Shown: piece by piece, positions 46,005-54,473 of the stretch
Layout: the number at the start of each line of letters is the position of its first letter
How positions within the stretch are numbered: the stretch's first letter is position 1
Origin: Acidobacteriota bacterium
GTDB taxonomy: Bacteria; Acidobacteriota; Vicinamibacteria; Vicinamibacterales; UBA823
Length of the DNA stretch: 64,000 nt
Direction of reading: 5' to 3'
NCBI GenBank assembly: GCA_002730525.1
Contig: PCAK01000040.1
Span: forward strand, 62,001-126,000
The notes under the pieces: model-generated
Told to the model about the DNA's origin: nothing
Databases searched by the model: none
The model's input: only the letters and a program-made list of their open reading frames with translations
Program-made: the position numbers and the translations under genes

Positions 46005-48638
46005 CTATCGGGCGTCCGCCTCGGCGGCCAGTCCACGGTAGACCTCCCGTGCCTGCTCGAACTGTTCGAACACGTGCGCGCGCTCCGGGTCCGACCGCCA
46101 GCCCGGCCAGGCGTCCGCCATCTCCTGGAGCTTGTCGATCCATCGCAGCGCGTACTCCGCGGCGGCACGCGATCGGACCGGTTGGTCGCCGACGTGCACC
46201 CAGACCGGGTTGGTGAAGGCCTGGGCGAAGCCGGCGTCGAGCGGAAACCGGTCCTCGGGTCGGCCCTCCACTCGAAGGTGGTACCAGCCGGACTCAGTGA
46301 CCGTCAGGCTGCGCGACAGTTCCGCGTCGCGGCGGTTGCCGAGCACCGGCACCTCCTCGATCACCACACCGTTCCGGACCAGCTGCAAGGAATCGATCGG
46401 GGTAATCGACCTCACCCGCGCCTGCAGCTCCACGGTACCGCCCTCGGAAGGCAGGTCCACGGTCTCACCCGGCAGGGCGCCGTCGACAGTCAACTCGACG
46501 ATGGGCCCGGTGGTCACGAACGCGCGCCCGGCTCTGAGACCGTCGAACCAGGCCTCCATCGTGAGGCCGCGGGCGCCGGTGTGCACGTAGGTGCGGACCG
46601 ATCCGACGAGCTTGCTGGCGTGCAGGTTGCTGATCGAATCCTCGCCGCCGACCGCGGTGACCCGCAGGCCGTTGTTCCAGGCCGCGTAGACGGGGTAGAA
46701 CCCGGCTCGCCCCGCGCCCGACCACTCGACCGCGTCGGTAGTCCCCAGCGCGGCATCGACCATGAAGCCCTTGCCGCCGCCCAGCGCTCCTTCGAGCGGG
46801 TCGGCGTTCCCGAAGAACGCATGGACGTAGCCGACCGTCGCGCCCTGGGCCTTGGCCTTGCGGAACATGTCGGTATTGCTCGGATAGAGGCTTTCGATCG
46901 CGGTGCCCTCGTAGCCGGTTGTGAACGGTGAGATCAGGTGGTCCTCGAGGCCGAACATGAAGACGTGACCGTAGAACGGCGGCCGGTACTCCTGTCCGAC
47001 CACCAGGATGCGATCGGGGGTCGACAGCGGATGCGCGCTGCCGCCGGGCACGAAGATCTGGTGGTCGAGGATCCGGTTGTCCTTGTTGGCGATCTGCTCG
47101 TTGACGATGTCCTGATCCTCGGCGTCCGACATCATCATCATGTTGTCGAGCGTATTGTGGAGGTTACCCGCGTAGTTCATGTGCATGTGGGTCGACCCGC
47201 TGTACCAGCCCTTGGCGGCCATGTCGGTCATCGGGTCGAGGTCGACGACGACCGTGGTCACGTCGCCCGCCGTGATCTCGGCGGTCAGTTCACGGGGCCA
47301 GAACTCGAAGCCCTTGGCCACCGTCAGGTTCACGGTGCCCACGGGCAACTCGAGGCGCGCCGTGCCGCGTGAGTGGAAGATTCGATCGCCCGCCCCGCTG
47401 ACCCGCGCGTAGGCGTCGGCCGGCGCGTAGAACTTGCCGTCCGCGGCGATCAGGTGGACGCGTGAGGCGGTGGTCTCGGTCGTGGCCCCGTGCCGCGTCT
47501 GGAGCGTCAGGACGCCCATCGGTCGCTTCCAGCGGCGATCGGTGATCTCGACCGTCCGCTGCGCCCCGCCGTAGGTCTCGAGCAAGGCCAGCTGAGGCAG
47601 CCCCCCGGCGTTCGACACGTAGGCGATCCACTCGCCGTCGGGCGACCACCGCGGGTTGAACGCGTCGTTCGCGAAGAAGGTCATCTTGTACGGTTCGCCG
47701 CCTGAGGTCGGCTGCACGTACAGGTTCGAGTATTGGTCGGCGCTGCCCGACGTGGAGGAGTAGACGAACCGCCTCCCGTCAATCGAGACGTCGGGACGCG
47801 CGCGATACAGCGTTTGCTCGGCCAGAACCGTCTGGGCTTCCTCGATGCCTTGCGCCATGGCCGGGACCCGGATGACGTTGCCCGATCCCAGGGGCACGTC
47901 GCGGTTCGACACCAGCAAGAGTTCCCGCCCGTCCGGCAGCCACGCCGGAGTCAGGTGCATGTCCCACTCGCCGAAATACAGGCGACTGCGGCCGAACGAG
48001 TTGTCCTCGGTGACGGCGATTTCGTCCCCCGCCCACTGTCCGTCACGAATCGCCCGGACGTAGACGTTGAAGTAGCCGCTCGGCTTCGTCGAGACGTAGG
48101 CCAGCTGGGTGCCATCAGGGGAATAGACCGGGTCGGTGTAGATGAATTCGTCGTCGGTCAGCGCGCGGGCCGTGCCGGTCTCGACGTCGACGACCTCCAG
48201 TTGAATGGTCTCGCCCCCGTCGTCGGCGGTGTAGACGATCCATCGGCCATCGGGCGACCAGTCGGGCATCGAGTGGTACTTGTCGTTGTAGCTGACCTCG
48301 TCCGCCCGGCCAGTCTCCGGATCCACCTTCCAGATCGACCCGCTCATGGCGACCGCAATCCAGCGTCCGTCGGGCGACCAGCTCGGCGCCCACGGGGTCG
48401 AACTGGGAGCCGGGGGCAGGTAGTAGTTGTGCATGTAGTTGCCGCCGTGGCGGGCCGATGGGTAGGTCCGGCCGCCGGGCTGGCCCCAGGCCGTGGCCGG
48501 GGCCAGGGCGAGGGTCAGAGCGAGCGAGATCGCCACGGGCATCGTCCGAGCCAGCCAGGGCAAGGCCTGCCCGACCGTCGGGCGAGGCACCCAGGAGGCC
48601 CGCTGGGGGGCGAGAATCTGGCCGAATCGTTGGGGCAT
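46005..48638 (-). CDS. Exported PD40 beta-propeller plus CehA/McbA-type metallohydrolase
   Basis: 877 aa. AAGGAG nine bases before the ATG supports the start, and the signal core is ISLALTLALAPATAWG. Residues about 60-390 are TolB-like PD40 repeats (WSPDGRWIVY, YSPDGTQLAYVS, WSPDGEWIAYVS). The C-terminal half is a PHP-like metallohydrolase of the CehA/McbA type: GSTHMHMNYAGN, VGYVHAFFGNADP and GGEDSISN provide likely metal ligands. The family includes carbaryl hydrolase and many periplasmic phosphoesterase- or amidohydrolase-like enzymes; the substrate is not predictable. It is divergent from the DGQHR gene. Confidence 0.87.
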   Translation of the reverse strand: MPQRFGQILAPQRASWVPRPTVGQALPWLARTMPVAISLALTLALAPATAWGQPGGRTYPSARHGGNYMHNYYLPPAPSSTPWAPSWSPDGRWIAVAMSGSIWKVDPETGRADEVSYNDKYHSMPDWSPDGRWIVYTADDGGETIQLEVVDVETGTARALTDDEFIYTDPVYSPDGTQLAYVSTKPSGYFNVYVRAIRDGQWAGDEIAVTEDNSFGRSRLYFGEWDMHLTPAWLPDGRELLLVSNRDVPLGSGNVIRVPAMAQGIEEAQTVLAEQTLYRARPDVSIDGRRFVYSSTSGSADQYSNLYVQPTSGGEPYKMTFFANDAFNPRWSPDGEWIAYVSNAGGLPQLALLETYGGAQRTVEITDRRWKRPMGVLTLQTRHGATTETTASRVHLIAADGKFYAPADAYARVSGAGDRIFHSRGTARLELPVGTVNLTVAKGFEFWPRELTAEITAGDVTTVVVDLDPMTDMAAKGWYSGSTHMHMNYAGNLHNTLDNMMMMSDAEDQDIVNEQIANKDNRILDHQIFVPGGSAHPLSTPDRILVVGQEYRPPFYGHVFMFGLEDHLISPFTTGYEGTAIESLYPSNTDMFRKAKAQGATVGYVHAFFGNADPLEGALGGGKGFMVDAALGTTDAVEWSGAGRAGFYPVYAAWNNGLRVTAVGGEDSISNLHASKLVGSVRTYVHTGARGLTMEAWFDGLRAGRAFVTTGPIVELTVDGALPGETVDLPSEGGTVELQARVRSITPIDSLQLVRNGVVIEEVPVLGNRRDAELSRSLTVTESGWYHLRVEGRPEDRFPLDAGFAQAFTNPVWVHVGDQPVRSRAAAEYALRWIDKLQEMADAWPGWRSDPERAHVFEQFEQAREVYRGLAAEADAR

Positions 48639-48685
48639 CCGTCCTAACTCCTTGATTTCAGGGGGTTCGGCCGGCGAAAAAGCCG

Positions 48686-48714
48686 TTGAGTCCTACGCGA
48701 TAAGCCGTTATTAT
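48686..48714 (+). promoter_or_regulatory. Near-consensus sigma-70-type promoter for DGQHR gene
   Basis: TTGAGT (48686-48691), 17-base spacer, TATTAT (48709-48714). The start point would be near 48721, giving a leader of about 80 bases before the ATG at 48802. Confidence 0.6.
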
Positions 48715-48801
48715 ACGCGTCTTTAGCCACCCACACGGGGGCGGCCGTCTGCCGGCCTGACGCTGGCGGGCGGCGGGTCTCAGAGGGGCCTTGCCGAAAT
48801 C

Positions 48802-49932
48802 ATGATCAACGTCGCCGCTATCCGGATGCAGCAGTTCGGCGTGCACTTCTACCAAGCGTCGCTGACGGCCAACGACATCGACCGGCTGGTCCGGTTCGAG
48901 GTGCTCAGCTACGGCGAGCAGGGCCAGGCTCCGGCTCGGGGTGGGAAGCGCCGCCAGTCGAAGGTCAACTGGGACTTCCTCGAGCGGCGGATCGGCTCGA
49001 GCGAAAAGGCCTACCAGCGCCAGATCATCAAGCGGAAGATCGACGAACTGGTCCAGTACTACGAACAGTGCCGCCAGGCGCGAGATCTCCCGTCGATTCC
49101 GGGGGCGGTCATCATCTCGTCGGACGAGCCGCTGCGGTTCGAGACGTCCCAGGCCGGCTCCAACCTCGGCGTGCTGAAGGTGCCCGAGCGCGAGGGCGTC
49201 CTGCGCGCCATCGACGGCCAGCATCGGCTGCTGGCGCTGCACGCCGACATCGAACGATTCGGCGAGGAACTGTTCAGCGTGCCCGCCGTCGTTTTCGACC
49301 GACTGCCAGAAGACCACGTCGTCCAGATGTTCGTGACGATCAACGCGAAGCACACGCGGCTGAACGCCTCGCATCTGGTGTCGTTGTCGGGTCGGCAGCT
49401 CTACCGTGACGACAATCTGGCCGCCGCGCACGACATCGTGCGTGTCCTGGCCGAGCGAAGCGGTTCGGCGCTCAGCGGCGAGATCAAGCTGCTGGGGGTG
49501 GGGCAGGGTCGCGTGGCCCAAGCGCCGCTGGCCCAGGAGTTGAAGAAGCTTTTTGCGACCGAGTCGTTCGGCGGCCAGCGGAAGTCCGCGGCGTTTCGCA
49601 ACGAGGCCAAGAAATTCTACGTGAACTACTTCCGTCAGGTGGCTCAGGTGTTCGGCGCCGCGTGGAACGGTCGGAAGTACAGCATCAAGAAGGCAACGGC
49701 GCTCAGGGCCTTCATCCGGGTCTCACCCTCGGTCATCAGCCGCCTCGACCAGGAGCACGCCGATCGGAGTGATTTCCGGGCGATCGGGCGAGTCATTTCC
49801 CCGTGGGGCCGCCGGATCGGCGATCTGCGCTTCGAGACCGAGGGGGCCTGGAAGCGAAAGAACACGACGGTGGAGTCCCTGGCGACCGAATTGCGCCTAG
49901 CGCTGCAGTACCCGGAAGGCGCCTCGACCTAG
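48802..49932 (+). CDS. Stand-alone DGQHR-domain protein (DndB-related fold)
   Basis: 376 aa, cytosolic. The signature AIDGQHRLLAL is at residues 136-146 (DGQHR at 138-142), followed by VQMFVTINAKHTRLNASHL, as in DGQHR/DndB-like proteins. DndB regulates DNA phosphorothioation, and other DGQHR proteins lie in defence islands or are of unknown role. The DGQHR motif is intact. No dndACDE, restriction or other defence genes are nearby, so its role is open. A strong promoter lies upstream. The following pilin-like gene starts 87 bp after its stop. Confidence 0.85.
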   Translation: MINVAAIRMQQFGVHFYQASLTANDIDRLVRFEVLSYGEQGQAPARGGKRRQSKVNWDFLERRIGSSEKAYQRQIIKRKIDELVQYYEQCRQARDLPSIPGAVIISSDEPLRFETSQAGSNLGVLKVPEREGVLRAIDGQHRLLALHADIERFGEELFSVPAVVFDRLPEDHVVQMFVTINAKHTRLNASHLVSLSGRQLYRDDNLAAAHDIVRVLAERSGSALSGEIKLLGVGQGRVAQAPLAQELKKLFATESFGGQRKSAAFRNEAKKFYVNYFRQVAQVFGAAWNGRKYSIKKATALRAFIRVSPSVISRLDQEHADRSDFRAIGRVISPWGRRIGDLRFETEGAWKRKNTTVESLATELRLALQYPEGAST

Positions 49933-50019
49933 CCCCGACAGGTTGAGTGAAATCCTGTGTAGGTCCCGTCAGCGTGTTGGCAGATCTCTTGCGGTCCGTC
50001 GCGGGAGGCTAGGAATAGG

Positions 50020-50436
50020 GTGATGACGGGTCTTCGAGATCGCGGCCGGGGGGAGTTGGGGTTCACCCTCATCGAGCTGCTCATCGTCGTGGCGGTGATC
50101 GGGCTCCTGGCGGCGATTGCAATCCCCGTTTTCGCGCGAGCGCGGTCGGCCGCCGGTGATACCGTCGCCAAGGCTGATCTGAAGAGCGCCATGACGGCGA
50201 TCGAGCAGTACGTCAACACTTTCGGAGCATTTCCGACATCAGAAGCGGATCTGGCCGATGTGGACTTCAACCTCTCGGGTGGAGTCAGCTTTTCCACGTT
50301 CGACGTCAAGACCAAGAACGGTGTCCTCAGTGCGCACATGCACATCGAACACGTCGGGTCGGCCAATGGCTGGCATGCACAGTATCCAACCGAAGGAATG
50401 GCGATTACGTTTCGGAAAGGCCAACTGGGCGAATAG
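50020..50436 (+). CDS. Type IV pilin / type II secretion pseudopilin-like protein
   Basis: 138 aa; GTG at 50020 is followed immediately by an ATG at 50023. A short leader ends in LG before FTLIELLIVVAVIGLLAAIA, the prepilin peptidase site with Glu5, so the class III signal is complete. The C-terminal domain has about 95 residues and no Cys pair. It resembles GspG/PilA-type subunits with a short globular domain (TAIEQYVNTFGAFPT). No assembly genes are nearby, so it is an orphan pilin whose machinery must be elsewhere. Confidence 0.87.
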   Translation: MMTGLRDRGRGELGFTLIELLIVVAVIGLLAAIAIPVFARARSAAGDTVAKADLKSAMTAIEQYVNTFGAFPTSEADLADVDFNLSGGVSFSTFDVKTKNGVLSAHMHIEHVGSANGWHAQYPTEGMAITFRKGQLGE

Positions 50437-50868
50437 CCCGTCACCCGTCCCCGCCCTGTAATTTCAATCCTGAAACTAGTGTCGCAAAATGGTGCGCTCA
50501 CTTCAGGCTGGCCTCGAAAAACCTTAAGGAAATCGCTGGTTCGGCCCTTGCTCTAGATCCAGGCGCCGGAGCCTGATTGCGGTGGGGAGCCGCAAGTGCT
50601 GGGGAGCCGGGTCCCGGTAATCGAAGGGGGTATCGTCGCGACGGGGCCCCTTCATATTTCCTGTTTCAGACGTTCTCCGAGTTCCCTGCCTCCTCGCGAG
50701 CCTGGTCTAGTGGACGCCAGGCTCGTGCCTTGTACGGAGCCATGTCTAGATGGGGCTTCGCCCAGACCCCCCGCGGCGTCCTCCACGGGGACCCCGAACG
50801 CCCCATTCCGGACGCCGCGCGTCGCGCTGTGCGCGCCGTGATCCGGCGACGGCCGCTGCGCCACGGTC
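50437..50868. other. Non-coding stretch with several stable hairpins
   Basis: 432 bases without a supportable gene. Visible structure: CCGGG/CCCGG near 50608-50616, the nested hairpin at 50623-50653, and a CTGG...CCAG arm pair around 50700-50722. A GGGC-TTC-GCCC hairpin near 50754 resembles the REP-like elements. Two GGGGAGCCG units (about 50585 and 50602) form a short direct repeat. It may hold the pilin 3' end, a small RNA or degraded repeats. Confidence 0.4.
50623..50653 (+). terminator. Nested hairpin downstream of pilin gene
   Basis: Arms GAAGGGG (50623-50629) and CCCCTTC (50647-50653) enclose an inner palindrome CGTCGCGACG (50634-50643). It is followed by an AT-rich CATATTTCC, not a clean T run. 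It could be a terminator or part of a structured RNA. Confidence 0.35.
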
Positions 50869-51987
50869 CTACGCCATCGCCCCGAAGAACTCGGCGTGGC
50901 CGTTCATGACCCGGTCCATTTCGGTCGCGCTCGGTTCCAGGGACCAGTCGTCGGCCTGCTGCGTGCCCCCGAGCACGATCCCGTCGCGACGGGAGAGCAT
51001 GTAGAGGCCGCCGCCGATGACCATGTAGTCGACCTCGGGCTGCGGCAACAGGACGGTGAGCTGGCCCTTGACCGGATGCAGTTCCTCGTCGCCGAAGAGC
51101 GGCTTGGCGCCGAGTCCGGTGCAGTTCACGAGCGCAGGTTCGTCCAGGGCGAGCAGTTCGTCGAGGTCGGCGAACTCTCGCACGACCACCCGCGCGCCGG
51201 CGAGTCTGACGTCGCGCATCAGCGCATTCAGGTAGACCGGCGGCTCGAAGCGCATCGTCCACCGCCGGCGCACGTAGGGCGCCGGGAACGGATGCTCGGA
51301 CGGTTCGAGTTGGGCCGTCTCCGGATAGAGGTCGGTGATGAGCCGGCCGAGGCCGCGCTGCTGGCCCTCGGGGTTCGGCGGGTTCTGCGAGAACGAGTAG
51401 TACGGCACCCACCGGACGCCGTACTCGTCGCCGAGGTAGTCCTGAAAATGCCGGTGCGACAGCCGCGTCGCCCGGTGCCACACTTCTTCGAACGCCGGCG
51501 TCGTATGCTCCGCCTCGGAGGCGCCGGTCGGTCCGAACCACGCCGCCGACATGTTGGAGGTGGCCCGTGGTGGCAGATCCCTCGCGTAGATCGTCACGTC
51601 GCGGCCCCGCTGCTGCAGGAGACGGGCAGTCGACAGGCCGATGACGCCCGCGCCGATCACGCCGAACCGCGTCGCGCCGGTCTCGAGTGCCAGATCGGCA
51701 GCGAGATGGGCCGTTCCCCAGGAGAGCGACATGCCGCTCCCGCCGTGGCCATAGTTGTGGATGATCGTCTTCTCGCCGTGGGACTCAGTGCGCAGCACGA
51801 AGCCCGAGGGGCGGGAGGGCCGCAGGCCGACAGTCGTCCGGATGATCCGGTCCCGCGCCACCCGCACCCGAGGGAGTCGGACCGGCGCCGGCGCGCTCGG
51901 GCGGGCGCAGTGGGCAGCCAGGCTGCCGCCGAAGCCGCCCAGGAGGGTTGTTTTCAGCCAGGTCCGCCGGTTGGTCCGTCCACCCAT
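50869..51987 (-). CDS. Tat-exported, circularly permuted D-amino-acid-oxidase-like flavoprotein
   Basis: 372 aa. Tat-type signal (NRRTWLKTTLLGGFGG). Residues 53-60 VGLRPSRP and 77-85 HNYGHGGSG, then SWGTA, are the motifs that normally end D-amino-acid oxidases (substrate Arg and FAD-binding C-terminus). Here they come before the Rossmann FAD motif VIGAGVIGLSTARLL (about 110-124). The chain then ends at GIVLGGTQQADDWSLEPS and a helix, the part that normally precedes GLRP. The order is thus circularly permuted with all parts kept. An oxidase or dehydrogenase of amino acids or amines in the periplasm is likely; the substrate is unknown. It is divergent from the adhesin-like gene. Confidence 0.85.
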   Translation of the reverse strand: MGGRTNRRTWLKTTLLGGFGGSLAAHCARPSAPAPVRLPRVRVARDRIIRTTVGLRPSRPSGFVLRTESHGEKTIIHNYGHGGSGMSLSWGTAHLAADLALETGATRFGVIGAGVIGLSTARLLQQRGRDVTIYARDLPPRATSNMSAAWFGPTGASEAEHTTPAFEEVWHRATRLSHRHFQDYLGDEYGVRWVPYYSFSQNPPNPEGQQRGLGRLITDLYPETAQLEPSEHPFPAPYVRRRWTMRFEPPVYLNALMRDVRLAGARVVVREFADLDELLALDEPALVNCTGLGAKPLFGDEELHPVKGQLTVLLPQPEVDYMVIGGGLYMLSRRDGIVLGGTQQADDWSLEPSATEMDRVMNGHAEFFGAMA

Positions 51988-52044
51988 CGGTCACTCGTCC
52001 TTGGCCACGGCACGGGCGACGGTGCAAAACAAACCGGCCCCATG

Positions 52045-52060
52045 GCTCGTATTAACGAGC
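52045..52060. promoter_or_regulatory. Palindrome in the flavoprotein/adhesin divergent gap
   Basis: GCTCGT-ATTA-ACGAGC is a perfect dyad midway between two divergent genes, so it is an operator candidate. No known regulator is recognised. Confidence 0.3.
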
Positions 52061-52158
52061 AGAGGCATTGTTTCCGGGCGATCCAGGCCTGTCAACATGC
52101 GGCCGATAGCCGCCGATAGGGATCGCAGCGGTGGGAATGGGCGACACGCAGAACTGAT

Positions 52159-53211
52159 ATGGCCAAGATGACCGGTTGGCAGAAGGGCTGCCTTGTCGCG
52201 GGACTGGGGTGTGTCTCAGTCATCGTGCTGGTCGTCACGGTGACCGGAATCGCCCTGGTCTGGGCCGCATCGTCCGCCCGCCGCCTGGGGGATCCGACGC
52301 CGGATCCGGTTTCCCGGACGATCGCCCGCGCTGACCGGTCGGCGAATGACCGCAACGCTGCGCGGGGGGATGACTCACGCGATGACCGTCAGGACGACCG
52401 TCGGAGAGACCGGCGCGACGAACCATCGGTCGAAACCTCGCTGGTGCTTCCGGACGAATCGGGTGACGACGAACCGCTGCGCCTCCGGATCGACATGCAG
52501 GAAGGCCGCTTCGAGGTGCGATCCGGCCCGGCGGGCAGCGAGTTGCGGGTCGACGGGACCTTTGCGTCGACCTACTACGAATTGACCGACGAGCGGGACG
52601 AGGACGCCGACGGCGGTCGCGGCCTCACGATTCGGTTCCGGTCCAGCCGCTCACTCCCGGTCCGGCTGTTCGCTGGCCTGATGGCCGGCCGCGGGAATCC
52701 GAACCGACTCACCGTGTCGATTCCCGAGGACCTGCTCGTCGACCTCTCGCTCCGGTTCGGTTCGGGCCAGTCGGAGGTCGACCTGGGCGGCTTGAACGTG
52801 ACCGAACTCGATGGCGAGTTCTCGATGGGCCAGCACGAGGTGCGGTTCAGCCGTCCCACCGCGAGGGAGATGCGCGGCGCCCGGTTCGACGGGCAGATGG
52901 GTGAGGTGTCCTTCCGAGACCTCGGCAACGCGCGAGCCCTCGAGTTCGATATCACCACCGGCATGGGCGAGGGCCGAGTCGATCTCGGCGGCACTTGGCA
53001 GGCTGACGCCGAAGTGTCGATCCGCCATTCGATGGGGGATCTTCGCGTCGACGTGCCGAACGAGATTCGCCTCTCGGAGTCGTCGCGCGTGCGGGTGGGC
53101 AACGAAACGCGGCGGCTAGATCGGCGCCGCGAGACCGACCGCCCCGACGCGCCCGAGATCCAGCTTCGCCTCACGGCATCGATGGGCGAAGCTCGCGTCC
53201 GGCGCTATTGA
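52159..53211 (+). CDS. Single-pass membrane protein with adhesin/LiaF-like beta-solenoid domain
   Basis: 350 aa. A short cytosolic start is followed by one transmembrane helix (residues about 10-36: GCLVAGLGCVSVIVLVV). An Asp/Arg-rich, probably disordered linker (about 45-95, RDDRQDDRRRDRRDE) follows, then a repetitive beta domain. Repeats such as FGSGQSEVDLGGL, MGEVSFRDLGNA, MGEGRVDLGG, MGDLRVDV and MGEARVRRY resemble DUF4097/LiaF-like putative adhesin folds. Function is unknown; relatives are linked to envelope-stress sensing. Its last seven bases overlap the convergent FAD oxidoreductase gene. Confidence 0.75.
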   Translation: MAKMTGWQKGCLVAGLGCVSVIVLVVTVTGIALVWAASSARRLGDPTPDPVSRTIARADRSANDRNAARGDDSRDDRQDDRRRDRRDEPSVETSLVLPDESGDDEPLRLRIDMQEGRFEVRSGPAGSELRVDGTFASTYYELTDERDEDADGGRGLTIRFRSSRSLPVRLFAGLMAGRGNPNRLTVSIPEDLLVDLSLRFGSGQSEVDLGGLNVTELDGEFSMGQHEVRFSRPTAREMRGARFDGQMGEVSFRDLGNARALEFDITTGMGEGRVDLGGTWQADAEVSIRHSMGDLRVDVPNEIRLSESSRVRVGNETRRLDRRRETDRPDAPEIQLRLTASMGEARVRRY

Positions 53212-54329
53212 AGCCGTTTCATGAACGCGCGGTCGATGTAGTCCTTGAGCCACATCACCCAGCGGCCCTCGAACGTCACGCCCCTCTTGACGCCGAGCGC
53301 CCGGCCATCGCCTAGATTCAGCAACGTCAAGAACTCCGGCTGCGGCGTGTAGGTCTGCAACGGCCGCCCAGCGAGCGATGCGCGCAGGTTGTCGATCAGG
53401 ATCGGTCCTTGCCGGACGGCATGCACACCCGCCTTCGGCGTCCTCGGATAGTCGATGAACGTTCCGCAGTCGCCGGCGGCGAAGATGTCGTCGTGTTCCT
53501 CCAGCTGGAGGGTGCTTCGGATCCGGACGAACCCGCGCGGGTCGGTCGGCAGGTCGGAGCTGCGGAACACCGGGTGACTGACGGCGCCGGTCACCCAGAC
53601 CACGACGTCGGCGGGGATGGACTCGCCCGAGTCGAGCTGGACGCTGTCGGCGGTGACCGCATCCACGCGAGTGCGGTTGCGGATCTGAATGCCCCGTGTC
53701 CCGGCGTGCCGCTCGACGCGACGCGCCAGGCCGGCGGGGTAGCTCTCGATGACCCGTTCGCTCCGGTTGAGCAGGGTGACCTCGATCGGAGGCCCGGCCA
53801 TCGCCTTCAGCCTGGCGTCGAGGCTGAAGGCGACCTCGACACCCCCGGCGCCGCCGCCGACGACGACGGCCCGGCAGGTGTCGCTGCTGCGACGTTGGCC
53901 GATATCGCCGACCAGCGCATCGATCCGCTCGACGAAGTCGGCGATCGGCCGTGTGGGGATCGCATGGTCGCGCACACCCGGGAGGTCGAGCCCGGCGACC
54001 GTTGAACCGATGTTGACTGACGCGAGGTCATAGGGGAGCGGCTCGCCCGTTGTGGGCACGACCCGACGGCCGTCGGCGTCGATGCTGCGGGCCGACTCGA
54101 GCACGATGCGGGCGCCGGCGCGCGCCGCCAGCGCGGGGACGTCGATCTGCAACTGCTCGACACGATATTGGCCGGCGACGTAACCGGGCACCATGCCCGA
54201 GTAGATCGCGATCGGTCGATCGACGACGACCGTCACGTCGGCGTCGATGGGCCGCGCGATCATGCTCTCGAGCACCAGCGCGTGGGCGTGGCCACCACCG
54301 ATCAGGACCAACTGTGGGCGAGCCATCAT
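53205..54329 (-). CDS. FAD/NAD(P)-dependent oxidoreductase, NDH-2-like (GGGHAH subgroup)
   Basis: 374 aa from the ATG at 54329 (MMARPQLVL). The FAD-binding Rossmann motif LIGGGHAHALVLE is at the very start, a second dinucleotide motif VVVGGGAGGVEVAF is near residue 160, and the FAD-binding end is DDIFAAGDCGTF (about 295). The GGGHAH variant marks the subgroup often fused or linked to SelD selenophosphate synthetase, but no selD is present here. There is no membrane-binding amphipathic helix like classic Ndh apart from the basic C-terminus MWLKDYIDRAFMKRLQ. Electron acceptor and donor are unknown. It overlaps the convergent gene by seven bases. Confidence 0.85.
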   Translation of the reverse strand: MMARPQLVLIGGGHAHALVLESMIARPIDADVTVVVDRPIAIYSGMVPGYVAGQYRVEQLQIDVPALAARAGARIVLESARSIDADGRRVVPTTGEPLPYDLASVNIGSTVAGLDLPGVRDHAIPTRPIADFVERIDALVGDIGQRRSSDTCRAVVVGGGAGGVEVAFSLDARLKAMAGPPIEVTLLNRSERVIESYPAGLARRVERHAGTRGIQIRNRTRVDAVTADSVQLDSGESIPADVVVWVTGAVSHPVFRSSDLPTDPRGFVRIRSTLQLEEHDDIFAAGDCGTFIDYPRTPKAGVHAVRQGPILIDNLRASLAGRPLQTYTPQPEFLTLLNLGDGRALGVKRGVTFEGRWVMWLKDYIDRAFMKRLQ

Positions 54330-54405
54330 CGAGTGTCCGCTGCATTGTCCCACGCGTCTGCCGCGGGTTGGAGTCCGCGACCGCGCTCGGCGACGCCGGC
54401 GGCGC

Positions 54406-54411
54406 TATAAT
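54406..54411 (+). promoter_or_regulatory. -10 box upstream of exported hydrolase-like gene
   Basis: A perfect TATAAT 63-68 bases before the ATG at 54474, in the divergent gap. No matching -35 hexamer was seen. Confidence 0.35.
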
Positions 54412-54473
54412 CGGCGCGCCGGGTCGGGCGGCAGAGTGTCTGCCACCGACTACCGCGGCTAGTGACGGCACCG

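Noticed and set aside
50560-50660. Cyclic-di-GMP or cobalamin riboswitch in the post-pilin gap
   Set aside because: The conserved core sequences of those riboswitches are absent, and the element lies downstream rather than upstream of the plausible target.
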